DNA of 64,000 nt from the NCBI RefSeq assembly GCF_902506535.1, contig NZ_LR733827.1, positions 1,330,200 through 1,394,199 of the forward strand. The letters are read 5' to 3'. Shown in pieces: positions 38,557 through 47,263 of the stretch. The position numbers and the translations under genes are program-made. The notes beneath the pieces were generated by a model. It worked only from the letters and a program-made list of their open reading frames with translations. It was not told the origin of the DNA and did not search any database. How positions within the stretch are numbered: position 1 is the first letter of the stretch; each line of letters opens with the position of its first letter. Origin of the DNA: Pseudomonas sp. 8Z (lineage in GTDB: Bacteria; Pseudomonadota; Gammaproteobacteria; Pseudomonadales; Pseudomonadaceae).

Positions 38557-41121
38557 TCAGGCAAAGACGATCTCGTCGCCCTCCGCCTTGGCCTTGACCT
38601 GCGCACCGGGTGCGAAGTCGCCAGCCAGGATGCGCTGTGCCAGCGGGTTCTCGATCCAGCGCTGGATCGCACGCTTGAGCGGTCGCGCCCCGTACACCGG
38701 GTCGTAGCCAACAGCGATCAGCTTGTCGAGCGCCTCCGGCGTCAGTTCCAAGCTCAGCTCACGCTCGGCCAGACGGCCACGCAGGCGCTGGAGCTGGATC
38801 TCGGCAATGCCGGCAATCTGCGCGCGGCCTAGCGGTTCGAACACCACCACCTCGTCGATACGGTTGATGAACTCGGGGCGGAAGTGGCTGCTCACCGCAT
38901 CCATTACCGCTGCGCGCTGCGCTTCCTTGTCGCCGACCAGTTCCTGAATCTGCGCCGAACCGAGGTTGGAGGTCATGACGATCACGGTGTTCTTGAAGTC
39001 CACGGTGCGGCCATGGCTGTCGGTCAGGCGGCCATCCTCCAGTACCTGCAACAGCACGTTGAACACATCCGGGTGCGCCTTCTCCACCTCGTCCATCAGC
39101 ACCACCGAATAAGGTTTACGGCGTACGGCTTCGGTCAGGTAGCCACCTTCCTCGTAACCGACGTAGCCGGGCGGTGCACCGATCAGGCGGGCAACGCTGT
39201 GCTTCTCCATGAATTCGGACATATCGATGCGTACCAGCGCCTCTTCGGTGTCGAAGAGGAACTCGGCCAGCGCCTTGCACAGCTCGGTCTTGCCCACGCC
39301 GGTCGGGCCGAGGAAGAGGAACGAACCGCTGGGCCGGTTCGGATCAGCCAGCCCGGCACGCGAGCGGCGCACGGCGTTGGCCACGGCGACTACCGCCTCG
39401 TCCTGACCGATTACGCGCTGATGCAGCAGGCCTTCCATCTTCAGCAGCTTCTCGCGCTCGCCTTCGAGCATCTTGCTCACCGGGATGCCCGTCCACTTGG
39501 AGACGACCTCGGCGATTTCCTCGTCGGTGACCTTGTTGCGCAGCAACTGGTTCTCACTCTTGCCGTGCTGGTCGACCATCTGCAGGCTGCGCTCCAGATC
39601 GGGGATGATGCCGTACTGCAGCTCGGCCATACGGTTCAAATCACCCTTGCGCCGCGCGGCTTCCAGCTCGGTCTTGGCCTGTTCGATGCGTTGTTGGATC
39701 TGCGCCGAACCCTGCACTTCGGCCTTTTCCGACTTCCAGATTTCGTCGAGGTCGGCGTATTCCTTCTCCAGCTTGGCGATGTCTTCTTCCAGCTTGACCA
39801 GGCGCTTCTTGGTCGCCTCGTCGTCTTCCTTCTTCAATGCCTCGCGCTCGATCTTGAGCTGGATCAACCGGCGATCCAGGCGATCGAGCTCTTCCGGCTT
39901 GGAATCGATCTCCATGCGGATGCGGCTGGCCGCCTCGTCGATCAGGTCGATAGCCTTGTCCGGCAACTGGCGGTCGGTGATGTAGCGGTGGCTGAGTTTG
40001 GCTGCAGCGATGATCGCACCGTCGGTGATGGTCACGCCGTGGTGCACTTCGTAGCGCTCTTTCAGGCCACGCAGGATGGCGATGGTGTCTTCCTCGCTCG
40101 GCTCGTCCACCAGCACCTTCTGGAAGCGGCGCTCCAGAGCGGCGTCCTTCTCGATGAATTGGCGGTACTCGTCCAGCGTGGTGGCGCCGACGCAGTGCAG
40201 CTCGCCACGGGCCAGGGCCGGTTTGAGCATGTTGCCGGCGTCCATGGCACCTTCGCCCTTGCCGGCGCCGACCATGGTGTGCAACTCGTCGATGAACAGG
40301 ATGATGCGCCCTTCCTGCTTGGACAGCTCGTTGAGCACGGCCTTCAGGCGCTCCTCGAACTCGCCACGGAACTTGGCGCCGGCGATCAGCGAGCCCATGT
40401 CCAGCGACAGCAGACGCTTATCCTTGAGGCCATCAGGTACCTCGCCATTGATAATGCGCTGGGCCAGGCCCTCGGCGATGGCGGTCTTGCCCACGCCTGG
40501 CTCGCCGATCAGCACCGGGTTGTTCTTGGTGCGGCGCTGCAGCACCTGGATGGTGCGGCGAATCTCGTCATCACGGCCAATCACCGGGTCGAGCTTGCCT
40601 TCTTCAGCACGCTTGGTCAGGTCGACGGTGTACTTGTCCAGCGCCTGGCGCGACTCCTCGACGTTGGGGTCATTCACTGCCTGTCCGCCGCGCAGGTTGG
40701 CGATGGCATTCTCCAGGGCTTTCCTGGATACGCCCTGGCCGAGCAGCAGCTTGCCCAGTTTGGTGTTCTCGTCCATGGCGGCGAGCAGCACCAGTTCGCT
40801 GGAAATGAACTGGTCGCCCTTCTGCTGCGCCAGACGGTCGGCCTGGTTGAGCAGGCGCGCCAGATCCTGCGACAGATTGATGTCGCCGGTGGGGTTCTGC
40901 AATTTGCCGAGCTGATCCAGCTCGCGAGTCATGCCCTGACGCAGGCTGTTGATATCGAAGCCAACCTGCATCAGCAGGGGTTTGATAGAACCGCCCTGCT
41001 GTTCGAGCAATGCCTGCATCAGGTGCAGCGGTTCGATGGCGGCGTGATCCATACCCACGGCCAGAGATTGGGCGTCGGAGAGCGCAAGTTGCAGTTTGCT
41101 GGTCAAACGATCGATACGCAT
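38557..41121 (-). CDS. clpB: ATP-dependent disaggregase ClpB
   Basis: Hsp100 that extracts proteins from aggregates with DnaK. 854 residues: N-terminal Clp repeat domain (1-145), first AAA+ with GEPGVGKT, the coiled-coil middle domain (about 400-520, with long Glu/Lys heptads), and second AAA+ with GPTGVGKT and the MDEVEKAH Walker B. A sigma-32-type promoter lies 70-100 bp upstream. Confidence 0.98.
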   Translation of the reverse strand: MRIDRLTSKLQLALSDAQSLAVGMDHAAIEPLHLMQALLEQQGGSIKPLLMQVGFDINSLRQGMTRELDQLGKLQNPTGDINLSQDLARLLNQADRLAQQKGDQFISSELVLLAAMDENTKLGKLLLGQGVSRKALENAIANLRGGQAVNDPNVEESRQALDKYTVDLTKRAEEGKLDPVIGRDDEIRRTIQVLQRRTKNNPVLIGEPGVGKTAIAEGLAQRIINGEVPDGLKDKRLLSLDMGSLIAGAKFRGEFEERLKAVLNELSKQEGRIILFIDELHTMVGAGKGEGAMDAGNMLKPALARGELHCVGATTLDEYRQFIEKDAALERRFQKVLVDEPSEEDTIAILRGLKERYEVHHGVTITDGAIIAAAKLSHRYITDRQLPDKAIDLIDEAASRIRMEIDSKPEELDRLDRRLIQLKIEREALKKEDDEATKKRLVKLEEDIAKLEKEYADLDEIWKSEKAEVQGSAQIQQRIEQAKTELEAARRKGDLNRMAELQYGIIPDLERSLQMVDQHGKSENQLLRNKVTDEEIAEVVSKWTGIPVSKMLEGEREKLLKMEGLLHQRVIGQDEAVVAVANAVRRSRAGLADPNRPSGSFLFLGPTGVGKTELCKALAEFLFDTEEALVRIDMSEFMEKHSVARLIGAPPGYVGYEEGGYLTEAVRRKPYSVVLMDEVEKAHPDVFNVLLQVLEDGRLTDSHGRTVDFKNTVIVMTSNLGSAQIQELVGDKEAQRAAVMDAVSSHFRPEFINRIDEVVVFEPLGRAQIAGIAEIQLQRLRGRLAERELSLELTPEALDKLIAVGYDPVYGARPLKRAIQRWIENPLAQRILAGDFAPGAQVKAKAEGDEIVFA

Positions 41122-41191
41122 AAATGTCCTTCCTCCTGAATGGCGAGCCGGGACAACTTCCCCGAAAAAAGAAGCTCGCCGAGATGCAGAC

Positions 41192-41220
41192 TAGATAAGG
41201 ACGATTACGCCGTATTCAAG
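41192..41220 (-). promoter_or_regulatory. Sigma-32 type promoter of clpB
   Basis: Minus strand: CTTGAA (41220-41215), 14-base spacer, CCTTATCTA (41200-41192), seven of nine matches to CCCCATnTA (the n position counted as a match). Confidence 0.75.
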
Positions 41221-41230
41221 ATAGCGCGAC

Positions 41231-41244
41231 TTGATCCAAGTCAA
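41231..41244. promoter_or_regulatory. Anr/FNR-like box upstream of clpB
   Basis: TTGATCCAAGTCAA is an exact match to TTGAT-N4-GTCAA, the form reported for Pseudomonas Anr/Dnr. It is centred about 52 bp upstream of the start expected from the sigma-32 element. The only gene it could serve is clpB, since no plus-strand gene follows. Could be fortuitous. Confidence 0.5.
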
Positions 41245-41342
41245 GCCTGGCTATGGCCCCAGGTCCGGCAAGCACTTGCTGCTTGGGTGGGGCCTGTCGG
41301 AGCCATGGCAGCAGAGTCTTGATGCGGCTCTGCTGTCGGCAT

Positions 41343-41828
41343 TCAGAGCCCGAGGGCCTTTTCGATAGCCTGGATCACGGCCGGATCATCCGGCGTGGTG
41401 CGCGGGGAGAAACGCGCCAGCACGCGACCGTCCTGGCCGACCAGAAACTTCTCGAAGTTCCAGGTGATGTCGCCCGGAAACTCAGCACCCTCACCGGCCA
41501 GCAAACGATAAAGAGGATGGCGACCTGGGCCATTGACCTCCAACTTGCTTCCCAGGGGGAAGGTAACGCCATAGTTGAGGCTGCAGAACGAGCGGATCTC
41601 ATCCTCACTGCCCGGTTCCTGGCCGGCGAACTGGTTGCACGGCACACCCAGTACGGTAAAGCCGTTGCCCTTGTACTGCTGGTAAAGCTTTTCCAGGCCA
41701 GCGTACTGAGGCGTTAGGCCGCATTTCGACGCGACATTGACCACCAGCACCACTTGCCCTTTGTAGGGCGCTAACGGCAGTTCCTGGCCGTCCAGCGCAC
41801 GCAAATTGAGATCGTGAAAGGCACTCAT
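41343..41828 (-). CDS. Glutathione peroxidase family protein
   Basis: Thioredoxin-fold peroxidase reducing hydroperoxides. 161 residues. Peroxidatic Cys36 lies in NVASKCGLTPQY; Gln in GVPCNQFAGQEPG and Trp in ITWNFEKFLVG complete the catalytic set. A cysteine (not selenocysteine) enzyme of the BtuE type, probably thioredoxin-dependent. Monocistronic, minus strand, with a strong Shine-Dalgarno (GAGGAGG region). Confidence 0.93.
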   Translation of the reverse strand: MSAFHDLNLRALDGQELPLAPYKGQVVLVVNVASKCGLTPQYAGLEKLYQQYKGNGFTVLGVPCNQFAGQEPGSEDEIRSFCSLNYGVTFPLGSKLEVNGPGRHPLYRLLAGEGAEFPGDITWNFEKFLVGQDGRVLARFSPRTTPDDPAVIQAIEKALGL

Positions 41829-41881
41829 GACGAACCTCCTCTAAAGCAAGGCCAAAGCCGCCCTGCCAGTTGCAATGCATG

Positions 41882-41904
41882 AAAAAGGCGCCCTGGGGCG
41901 CCTT
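41882..41904 (-). terminator. Terminator of the slyD-like gene
   Basis: Arms AAGGCGCC/GGCGCCTT with a CTGG loop, five T on the minus strand, 65 bp after the slyD-like stop. Confidence 0.85.
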
Positions 41905-41969
41905 AATCGCATGATTGAGCTTAGCAGCGGTTCGCTCGAAAAGAACGACCGCAAGTCGCCTCGCCTCAA

Positions 41970-42455
41970 TCAGTGGTGATGACCACCTTCGCCATGGATG
42001 TGGCCGTGGGCCACTTCTTCCTGGCTGGCATCACGCACGTTGACCACTTTGACCTTGAAGTTCAGGCGCTGGCCAGCCAGCGGGTGGTTGCCGTCTACGG
42101 TCACATCGTCGCCGTCGATATCGCGGATGGTGACGATCTGCATGCTGCCATCCGGGCCCGATGCGTGGAACTGCATGCCGACTTCCAGGGTGTCGACGCC
42201 TTCGAACATGGCGCGGCTCAGAGTGGCAACCAGCTCAGCGCTGTATTCACCATAGGCTTCTTCGGGTTCGACGGCGACTTCAAGTTCGTCACCAGCCTGC
42301 TTGCCGACCAGCGCTTTCTCCAGGCCGACGATGATGTTACCAGCGCCATGCAGGTACACCAGCGGCGCGCCGCCAGCGGAGCTGTCGATCACCTCGCCGG
42401 CATCGTTGGTCAGGGTATAGTCGATGGAGACGGCCTTGTTAGCGGCGATCAGCAT
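41970..42455 (-). CDS. slyD: SlyD-like FKBP-type peptidyl-prolyl isomerase
   Basis: Cytoplasmic prolyl isomerase, chaperone and metal carrier. 161 residues from the ATG at 42455 (MLIAANKAVSIDYTL). FKBP fold interrupted by an insert-in-flap chaperone domain (about 70-130), with LVYLHGAGNIIVGLEKALVG and PEEAYGEY. The His-rich tail GHIHGEGGHHH is much shorter than in E. coli SlyD but could still bind nickel. The start codon is only 11 bp from that of the divergent DUF3565 gene. Confidence 0.9.
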   Translation of the reverse strand: MLIAANKAVSIDYTLTNDAGEVIDSSAGGAPLVYLHGAGNIIVGLEKALVGKQAGDELEVAVEPEEAYGEYSAELVATLSRAMFEGVDTLEVGMQFHASGPDGSMQIVTIRDIDGDDVTVDGNHPLAGQRLNFKVKVVNVRDASQEEVAHGHIHGEGGHHH

Positions 42456-42466
42456 GGGGAGACCTT

Positions 42467-42760
42467 TTGCGAAAGAGAAATGAACGGTCAAGTCTAACCA
42501 AGGCTGGCCATGATTGCGACCCAAGCGCGGATAAACGGGCAGCACGGCTCATTGATTTTCGTCAGGACGAACACGACGATTGGGTGGCAGTCTTATCCTG
42601 CGGTCATACTCAGCACCTCAGGCATCAGCCACCCTGGCAGAATCGCCCCTGGGTGCTCGACGCCAGACAACGCCAGGCCAAACTCGGTAGCCACTTCGCC
42701 TGTGGCTGGTGCAAACAGGGCAATGATGACCGCCAGACTCAAGACAACAAGGAAGCCTAA
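42467..42760 (+). CDS. DUF3565 family protein
   Basis: 97 residues of unknown function. Recognisable family core at about 30-85: FRQDEHDDWVAVLSCGHTQHLRHQPPWQNRPWV and a closing CGWC. The CGH...CGWC pair plus nearby His residues suggests a small zinc site. Start is TTG at 42467, the only start codon in frame before the core, supported by GGGGAG six bases upstream. The first 28 residues are not recognisable. Its TAA abuts the ackA ATG directly, so it is probably co-transcribed with ackA-pta. Confidence 0.8.
   Translation: MRKRNERSSLTKAGHDCDPSADKRAARLIDFRQDEHDDWVAVLSCGHTQHLRHQPPWQNRPWVLDARQRQAKLGSHFACGWCKQGNDDRQTQDNKEA
42552..42565 (+). promoter_or_regulatory. Anr/FNR-like site inside the DUF3565 gene, upstream of ackA
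   Basis: TTGATTTTCGTCAG matches TTGAT-N4-GTCAA in nine of ten fixed positions. A TATCCT at 42594-42599 lies at roughly the distance expected of an activated promoter. It is about 200 bp before ackA. Confidence 0.35.
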
Positions 42761-43948
42761 ATGCCGGCACGCAATATCCTGGTAATCAACTGCGGCAGTT
42801 CCTCGATCAAGTTCGCCCTGGTCAATGAAGCGCAAGACAGCTTTCTCCTCAGCGGCCTGGCCGAACGCCTAGGCAGCCCGGAAGCCGTGCTGCACTGGCA
42901 GCAGCAGGCACACCGCGACAGCCTGGCGCTGCCAGATGCCGACCACCGCCAGGCGCTGGCGCACCTGCTGCCGATCGTGCAGCAGGCAGCAGCGGGGGAA
43001 CTGCATGGCATCGGCCACCGCGTAGTGCATGGCGGCGAGCACTTCTCCGGGGCCTGTCGCCTGGATGCAGCCAGTCTGCAAGCCATTCACCAGATCGCCC
43101 CCTTGGCGCCCCTGCACAACCCCGCCAACCTGCAGGGCATTGAGGCCGCGATGAAGCTGTTCCCTGATCTGGTACACGTTGCCGTGTTCGATACGGCCTT
43201 CCACCAAAGCCTGCCCGAACATGCCTACCGTTACGCCGTACCGCAGGCACTGTACCGCGAGCACGGAGTGCGCCGCTATGGGTTCCACGGCACCAGCCAT
43301 CGCTATGTCAGCCATAAAGCAGCGCAGATGAGTGGCCTGGCGGTCGAGGCCAGCAGTTGGCTGGTGGCGCACCTGGGCAATGGCAGCTCCACCTGCGCCG
43401 TAGAAAACGGCCACAGCCGTGACACCAGCATGGGCCTGACGCCACTGGAAGGCTTGGTCATGGGCACGCGCAGCGGTGACGTCGACCCCAACCTGCACAG
43501 CCACCTGGCCCGCACCCTGGGCTGGAACCTGGAGCAGATCGACGCCATGCTCAACAAAGACAGCGGCTTGCTCGGTCTGTCCGGTCTGTCCAATGACATG
43601 CGGACACTGGAACAGGCGCGCGAGCAAGGGCATGTCGGCGCCACCCTGGCCATCGAAGTGTTCTGCTACCGCCTGGCCAAATCGCTGGCGGCAATGAGCT
43701 GCGCCCTGCGGCAGTTGGATGGCCTGATATTCACTGGCGGCATCGGCGAAAACTCGGCACTGATTCGCAGCAAGACCCTCGACCACCTCGGTCTGCTCGG
43801 CCTGAAACTCGACGCAGAGGCCAATGCCCGCTGCATACGTGGTGTTGCAGGTGCCATTAACGCCGCAGGTCACCTACGCGTGCTGGTCGTACCGACCAAC
43901 GAAGAACGGCAGATTGCCCTCGACACCCTGGGCTTGCTCGACATCTGA
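42761..43948 (+). CDS. ackA: Acetate kinase
   Basis: Acetyl phosphate + ADP to acetate + ATP, and the reverse for acetate activation. 395 residues of the ASKHA fold: INCGSSSIKFAL at the N-terminus, GFHGTSHRYVSHKA, HLGNGSS and FTGGIGENS. AAGGAAG precedes the ATG. Operon with pta (41 bp gap). Confidence 0.98.
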   Translation: MPARNILVINCGSSSIKFALVNEAQDSFLLSGLAERLGSPEAVLHWQQQAHRDSLALPDADHRQALAHLLPIVQQAAAGELHGIGHRVVHGGEHFSGACRLDAASLQAIHQIAPLAPLHNPANLQGIEAAMKLFPDLVHVAVFDTAFHQSLPEHAYRYAVPQALYREHGVRRYGFHGTSHRYVSHKAAQMSGLAVEASSWLVAHLGNGSSTCAVENGHSRDTSMGLTPLEGLVMGTRSGDVDPNLHSHLARTLGWNLEQIDAMLNKDSGLLGLSGLSNDMRTLEQAREQGHVGATLAIEVFCYRLAKSLAAMSCALRQLDGLIFTGGIGENSALIRSKTLDHLGLLGLKLDAEANARCIRGVAGAINAAGHLRVLVVPTNEERQIALDTLGLLDI

Positions 43949-43989
43949 CTACCGGCGCGTGCCGCGCACGCCGCCAACTGGGAGACACC

Positions 43990-46083
43990 ATGCATACCTT
44001 TTTCATCGCCCCCACCGGTTTCGGTGTCGGCCTGACCTCAATCAGCCTGGGCCTGGTCGGCGCACTGGAGCGTAGCGGCCTGAAGGTCGGGTTCTTCAAA
44101 CCCATCGCTCAACCGCATGCTGGCGATCTCGGGCCTGAGCGCTCCAGCGAGCTGATCGCCCGCACCCATGGTTTGCACTCGCCTAAGCCGCTGTCGCTAA
44201 ACCACGTCGAACGCATGCTCGGCGACGGGCAACTGGATGAATTGCTGGAGGAAATCATCAGCCTCTACCAGCAAGCCGCCGCCGACAAGGACGTCGTCAT
44301 CGTCGAAGGCATGGTGCCCACTCGCCATGCCAGCTATGCCGCGCGGGTCAACTTCCACCTGGCCAAGAGCCTGGATGCCGACGTGATTCTGGTCAGCGCG
44401 CCGGAAGACGAGAGCCTGAACGAGCTGTCGGATCGCATCGATATCCAGGCCCAGCAATTCGGTGGGCCGAAAGACCCCAAAGTGCTCGGCGTGATCCTCA
44501 ACAAGGTGCGCAGCGAAGACGGTATCGCCGCCTTCACCGAACGCCTGGGCGAGCTGTCGCCGCTGCTCAAGAGCGGTGACTTTCGCCTGCTCGGTTGCAT
44601 TCCCTGGCGCGACGAGCTGAACGCGCCCCGCACCAAGGACATCGCCGAACTGCTCGGTGCGCGCATCCTCAATGCCGGCGACTACGAACAACGGCGCATG
44701 AACAAGATCGTGCTGTGCGCCCGCGCCGTGGCCAACAGCGTGCAGTTGCTCAAGCCCGGCACACTGGTGGTAACACCCGGTGACCGTGACGACATCATCC
44801 TCTCCGCCAGCCTGGCGGCGATGAATGGCGTGCCCCTGGCCGGCCTGCTGCTGTGCAGCGATTTCGCCCCCGACCCACGCATCATGGAACTGTGCCAAGG
44901 CGCCCTAGCCAGCGGCCTGCCTGTAATGACGGTAAGCACCGGCTCCTACGACACCGCCACCAACCTCAACCGGATGAACAAGGAAATCCCGGTGGATGAC
45001 CGCGAGCGTGCGCAGAAGGTCTCCGATTTCGTTGCTGGGCACATCGACCATGACTGGTTGGCCAACCGCTGCGACACGCCACGTGAACTGCGCCTATCAC
45101 CACCGGCGTTCCGTTATCAGTTGGTGCAACGGGCCAAAGCCGCCGCCAAGCGCATCGTCTTGCCCGAGGGCAGCGAACCACGCACCGTACAGGCCGCCGC
45201 CATCTGCCAGGCCCGTGGTATCGCCCGCTGCATACTGCTGGCCAAGCCGGACGATGTGCATGCGGTGGCGCGTGCACAAGGCATCGAATTACCGCCGGGG
45301 CTGGAAATTCTCGACCCAGATCTGATTCGCGGGCGCTACGTCGAACCGATGGTTGAACTACGCAAAGGCAAGGGCCTCAACGCCCCGATGGCCGAAGCGC
45401 AACTGGAAGACACCGTGGTCCTGGGCACCATGATGCTCGCCCTGGACGAGGTGGATGGCCTGGTGTCCGGCGCCGTCCACACCACTGCCAACACCATTCG
45501 CCCGGCGCTGCAGTTGATCAAGACCGCACCAGGTTACAACCTGGTGTCGTCGGTGTTCTTCATGCTGCTGCCAGATCAAGTGCTGGTCTACGGCGATTGC
45601 GCGGTGAACCCAGACCCTGACGCCGAACAACTGGCCGAGATTGCTCTGCAAAGCGCGGCATCCGCTCAGGCTTTCGGAATCGCGCCGCGCGTGGCCATGC
45701 TCAGCTATTCCACTGGCGACTCCGGCAGCGGCGAGGAAGTGGAGAAGGTCCGCGCCGCCACCCGTATTGCCCGAGGGAAGAACCCGGATCTGCCGCTCGA
45801 CGGCCCACTGCAATATGACGCGGCCGCGATCGAGAGCGTCGGCAGGCAGAAGGCGCCCAACAGCCCGGTGGCCGGACGCGCCACGGTGTTCGTGTTCCCC
45901 GACCTGAATACCGGTAACACCACCTACAAAGCCGTACAGCGCAGTGCCGACTGCATCAGCGTCGGCCCGATGCTGCAAGGTCTGCGCAAACCGGTGAACG
46001 ACCTGTCACGCGGCGCCCTGGTCGACGATATCGTCTACACCATCGCCCTGACGGCAATCCAGGCCGCCAACCTGCCGGCCTGA
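43990..46083 (+). CDS. pta: Phosphate acetyltransferase (long form)
   Basis: Acetyl-CoA + phosphate to acetyl phosphate + CoA. 697 residues in three parts: N-terminal P-loop/BioD-like domain (IAPTGFGVGLTSISL), central DRTGG domain (about 215-330) and C-terminal catalytic PTA domain with PEGSEPRTVQAA, SGAVHTTANTIRPALQ and SYSTGDSGSGEE. With ackA it gives fermentative ATP from pyruvate and an acetate-activation route. Confidence 0.98.
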   Translation: MHTFFIAPTGFGVGLTSISLGLVGALERSGLKVGFFKPIAQPHAGDLGPERSSELIARTHGLHSPKPLSLNHVERMLGDGQLDELLEEIISLYQQAAADKDVVIVEGMVPTRHASYAARVNFHLAKSLDADVILVSAPEDESLNELSDRIDIQAQQFGGPKDPKVLGVILNKVRSEDGIAAFTERLGELSPLLKSGDFRLLGCIPWRDELNAPRTKDIAELLGARILNAGDYEQRRMNKIVLCARAVANSVQLLKPGTLVVTPGDRDDIILSASLAAMNGVPLAGLLLCSDFAPDPRIMELCQGALASGLPVMTVSTGSYDTATNLNRMNKEIPVDDRERAQKVSDFVAGHIDHDWLANRCDTPRELRLSPPAFRYQLVQRAKAAAKRIVLPEGSEPRTVQAAAICQARGIARCILLAKPDDVHAVARAQGIELPPGLEILDPDLIRGRYVEPMVELRKGKGLNAPMAEAQLEDTVVLGTMMLALDEVDGLVSGAVHTTANTIRPALQLIKTAPGYNLVSSVFFMLLPDQVLVYGDCAVNPDPDAEQLAEIALQSAASAQAFGIAPRVAMLSYSTGDSGSGEEVEKVRAATRIARGKNPDLPLDGPLQYDAAAIESVGRQKAPNSPVAGRATVFVFPDLNTGNTTYKAVQRSADCISVGPMLQGLRKPVNDLSRGALVDDIVYTIALTAIQAANLPA

Positions 46084-46093
46084 AGCCAAACCG

Positions 46094-46119
46094 GCCGACG
46101 CCTGCAACCTGGCGTCGGC
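46094..46119 (+). terminator. Hairpin downstream of pta
   Basis: Perfect nine-base arms GCCGACGCC/GGCGTCGGC with an eight-base loop, 10 bp after the pta stop. No T run follows, so Rho-independent termination is doubtful. Confidence 0.45.
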
Positions 46120-46347
46120 TGGCAATCGACTCTGGTATCTGGCGCAAGACCGCCTGAGGCGCGGCATCAAGCATTCGTCAGGTGGCAATCGCTGAAACTA
46201 TTTGGTCAATACTGGCACTTGCAGGTCAGTGCACAACCGTTAACCTTGGCGCCCGAAACAGCTTGCAGCAGGGACTGCCGCAGCACCTCAAAGCGCCACG
46301 GGCCTCAGAACGCCTGGGCGCGCCACCTCCCTGGAGATGTTCGTCCG

Positions 46348-47244
46348 ATGCTGCACTTCCTGCCTGCCCCGCTGCGCGGCCTGTTCGCAAGCCTGATGCT
46401 GGCACTCAATACGCTATTTTGGTGCTGGCCACTGTTCACCATCGCCCTGCTCAAACTCTTACTGCCATTCGCACCGATTCAGCGCGCACTGCGCTTTCTC
46501 ATGCATGGCATCGCCGAGAGCTGGATTGGCTTCAACAAATTCTGGATGCGCCTGGTCGGCCGCATCGAATGGGACGTACAGGGGCTCGAACGCTTCGATA
46601 CCCGGCACTCCTATCTGGTCACCAGCAACCACCAGAGCTGGGTGGACATCCTCGTGCTGCAGTACCAATTGAATCGACGCATGCCATTGCTGAAATTCTT
46701 CCTCAAGCAGGAGCTGATCTGGGTGCCGGTGATCGGCCTGTGCTGGTGGGCGCTGGAATTTCCGTTCATGAAGCGCTTCAGCAAGGAGTACCTGGCCAAG
46801 TACCCGGAGAAACGCGGGCAGGATCTGGCCACCACGCGCAAGGCTTGCGCCCGCTACAAGACCAATCCGGTCGCGGTATTCAACTTTCTGGAAGGCACCC
46901 GTCTGACAGCCGCCAAGCATGCGCAACAACAATCGCCTTTCAAGCATCTGCTCAAGCCCAAGGCTGGCGGCATTGCCTTCGTCCTCGATGCCATGGGCGA
47001 ACAGTTGCATAGCATCGTCAATGTCACCATCCACTACCCGCATGGCATCCCCGGCTTTTGGGATCTGCTCTGCGGCCGACTAGATGCGGTGCAGATGCGC
47101 TTCAAGCAGGTGGATATCCCGAGAGACTTCATCGGTCGTAACTACGACCAGGACGAGGCCTACAAACAGGCATTTCAGGCCTGGGTCAACCAGCTCTGGC
47201 AAGACAAGGATGCCGAGCTGCAAGCCATGCAGCGCAGCGCCTAA
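46348..47244 (+). CDS. 1-acyl-glycerol-3-phosphate acyltransferase-like protein (YihG type)
   Basis: PlsC-superfamily acyltransferase of the inner membrane. 298 residues from the ATG at 46348 (GGAG 11 bases upstream; the longer frame to 46219 is not conserved). N-terminal hydrophobic segment (about 10-40), catalytic HX4D as NHQSWVD (His95, Asp100) and FLEGTR at about 180-185. E. coli YihG is the nearest well-known relative and affects membrane acyl composition. Convergent with the signalling operon. Confidence 0.88.
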   Translation: MLHFLPAPLRGLFASLMLALNTLFWCWPLFTIALLKLLLPFAPIQRALRFLMHGIAESWIGFNKFWMRLVGRIEWDVQGLERFDTRHSYLVTSNHQSWVDILVLQYQLNRRMPLLKFFLKQELIWVPVIGLCWWALEFPFMKRFSKEYLAKYPEKRGQDLATTRKACARYKTNPVAVFNFLEGTRLTAAKHAQQQSPFKHLLKPKAGGIAFVLDAMGEQLHSIVNVTIHYPHGIPGFWDLLCGRLDAVQMRFKQVDIPRDFIGRNYDQDEAYKQAFQAWVNQLWQDKDAELQAMQRSA

Positions 47245-47263
47245 GCCACTCAAGGCTCAGGTA

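Noticed and set aside
42510..42785. 91-codon frame overlapping the DUF3565 gene and ackA start
   Set aside because: It is an alternative frame of the DUF3565 gene; the DUF3565 family core is in the other frame and abuts ackA precisely.
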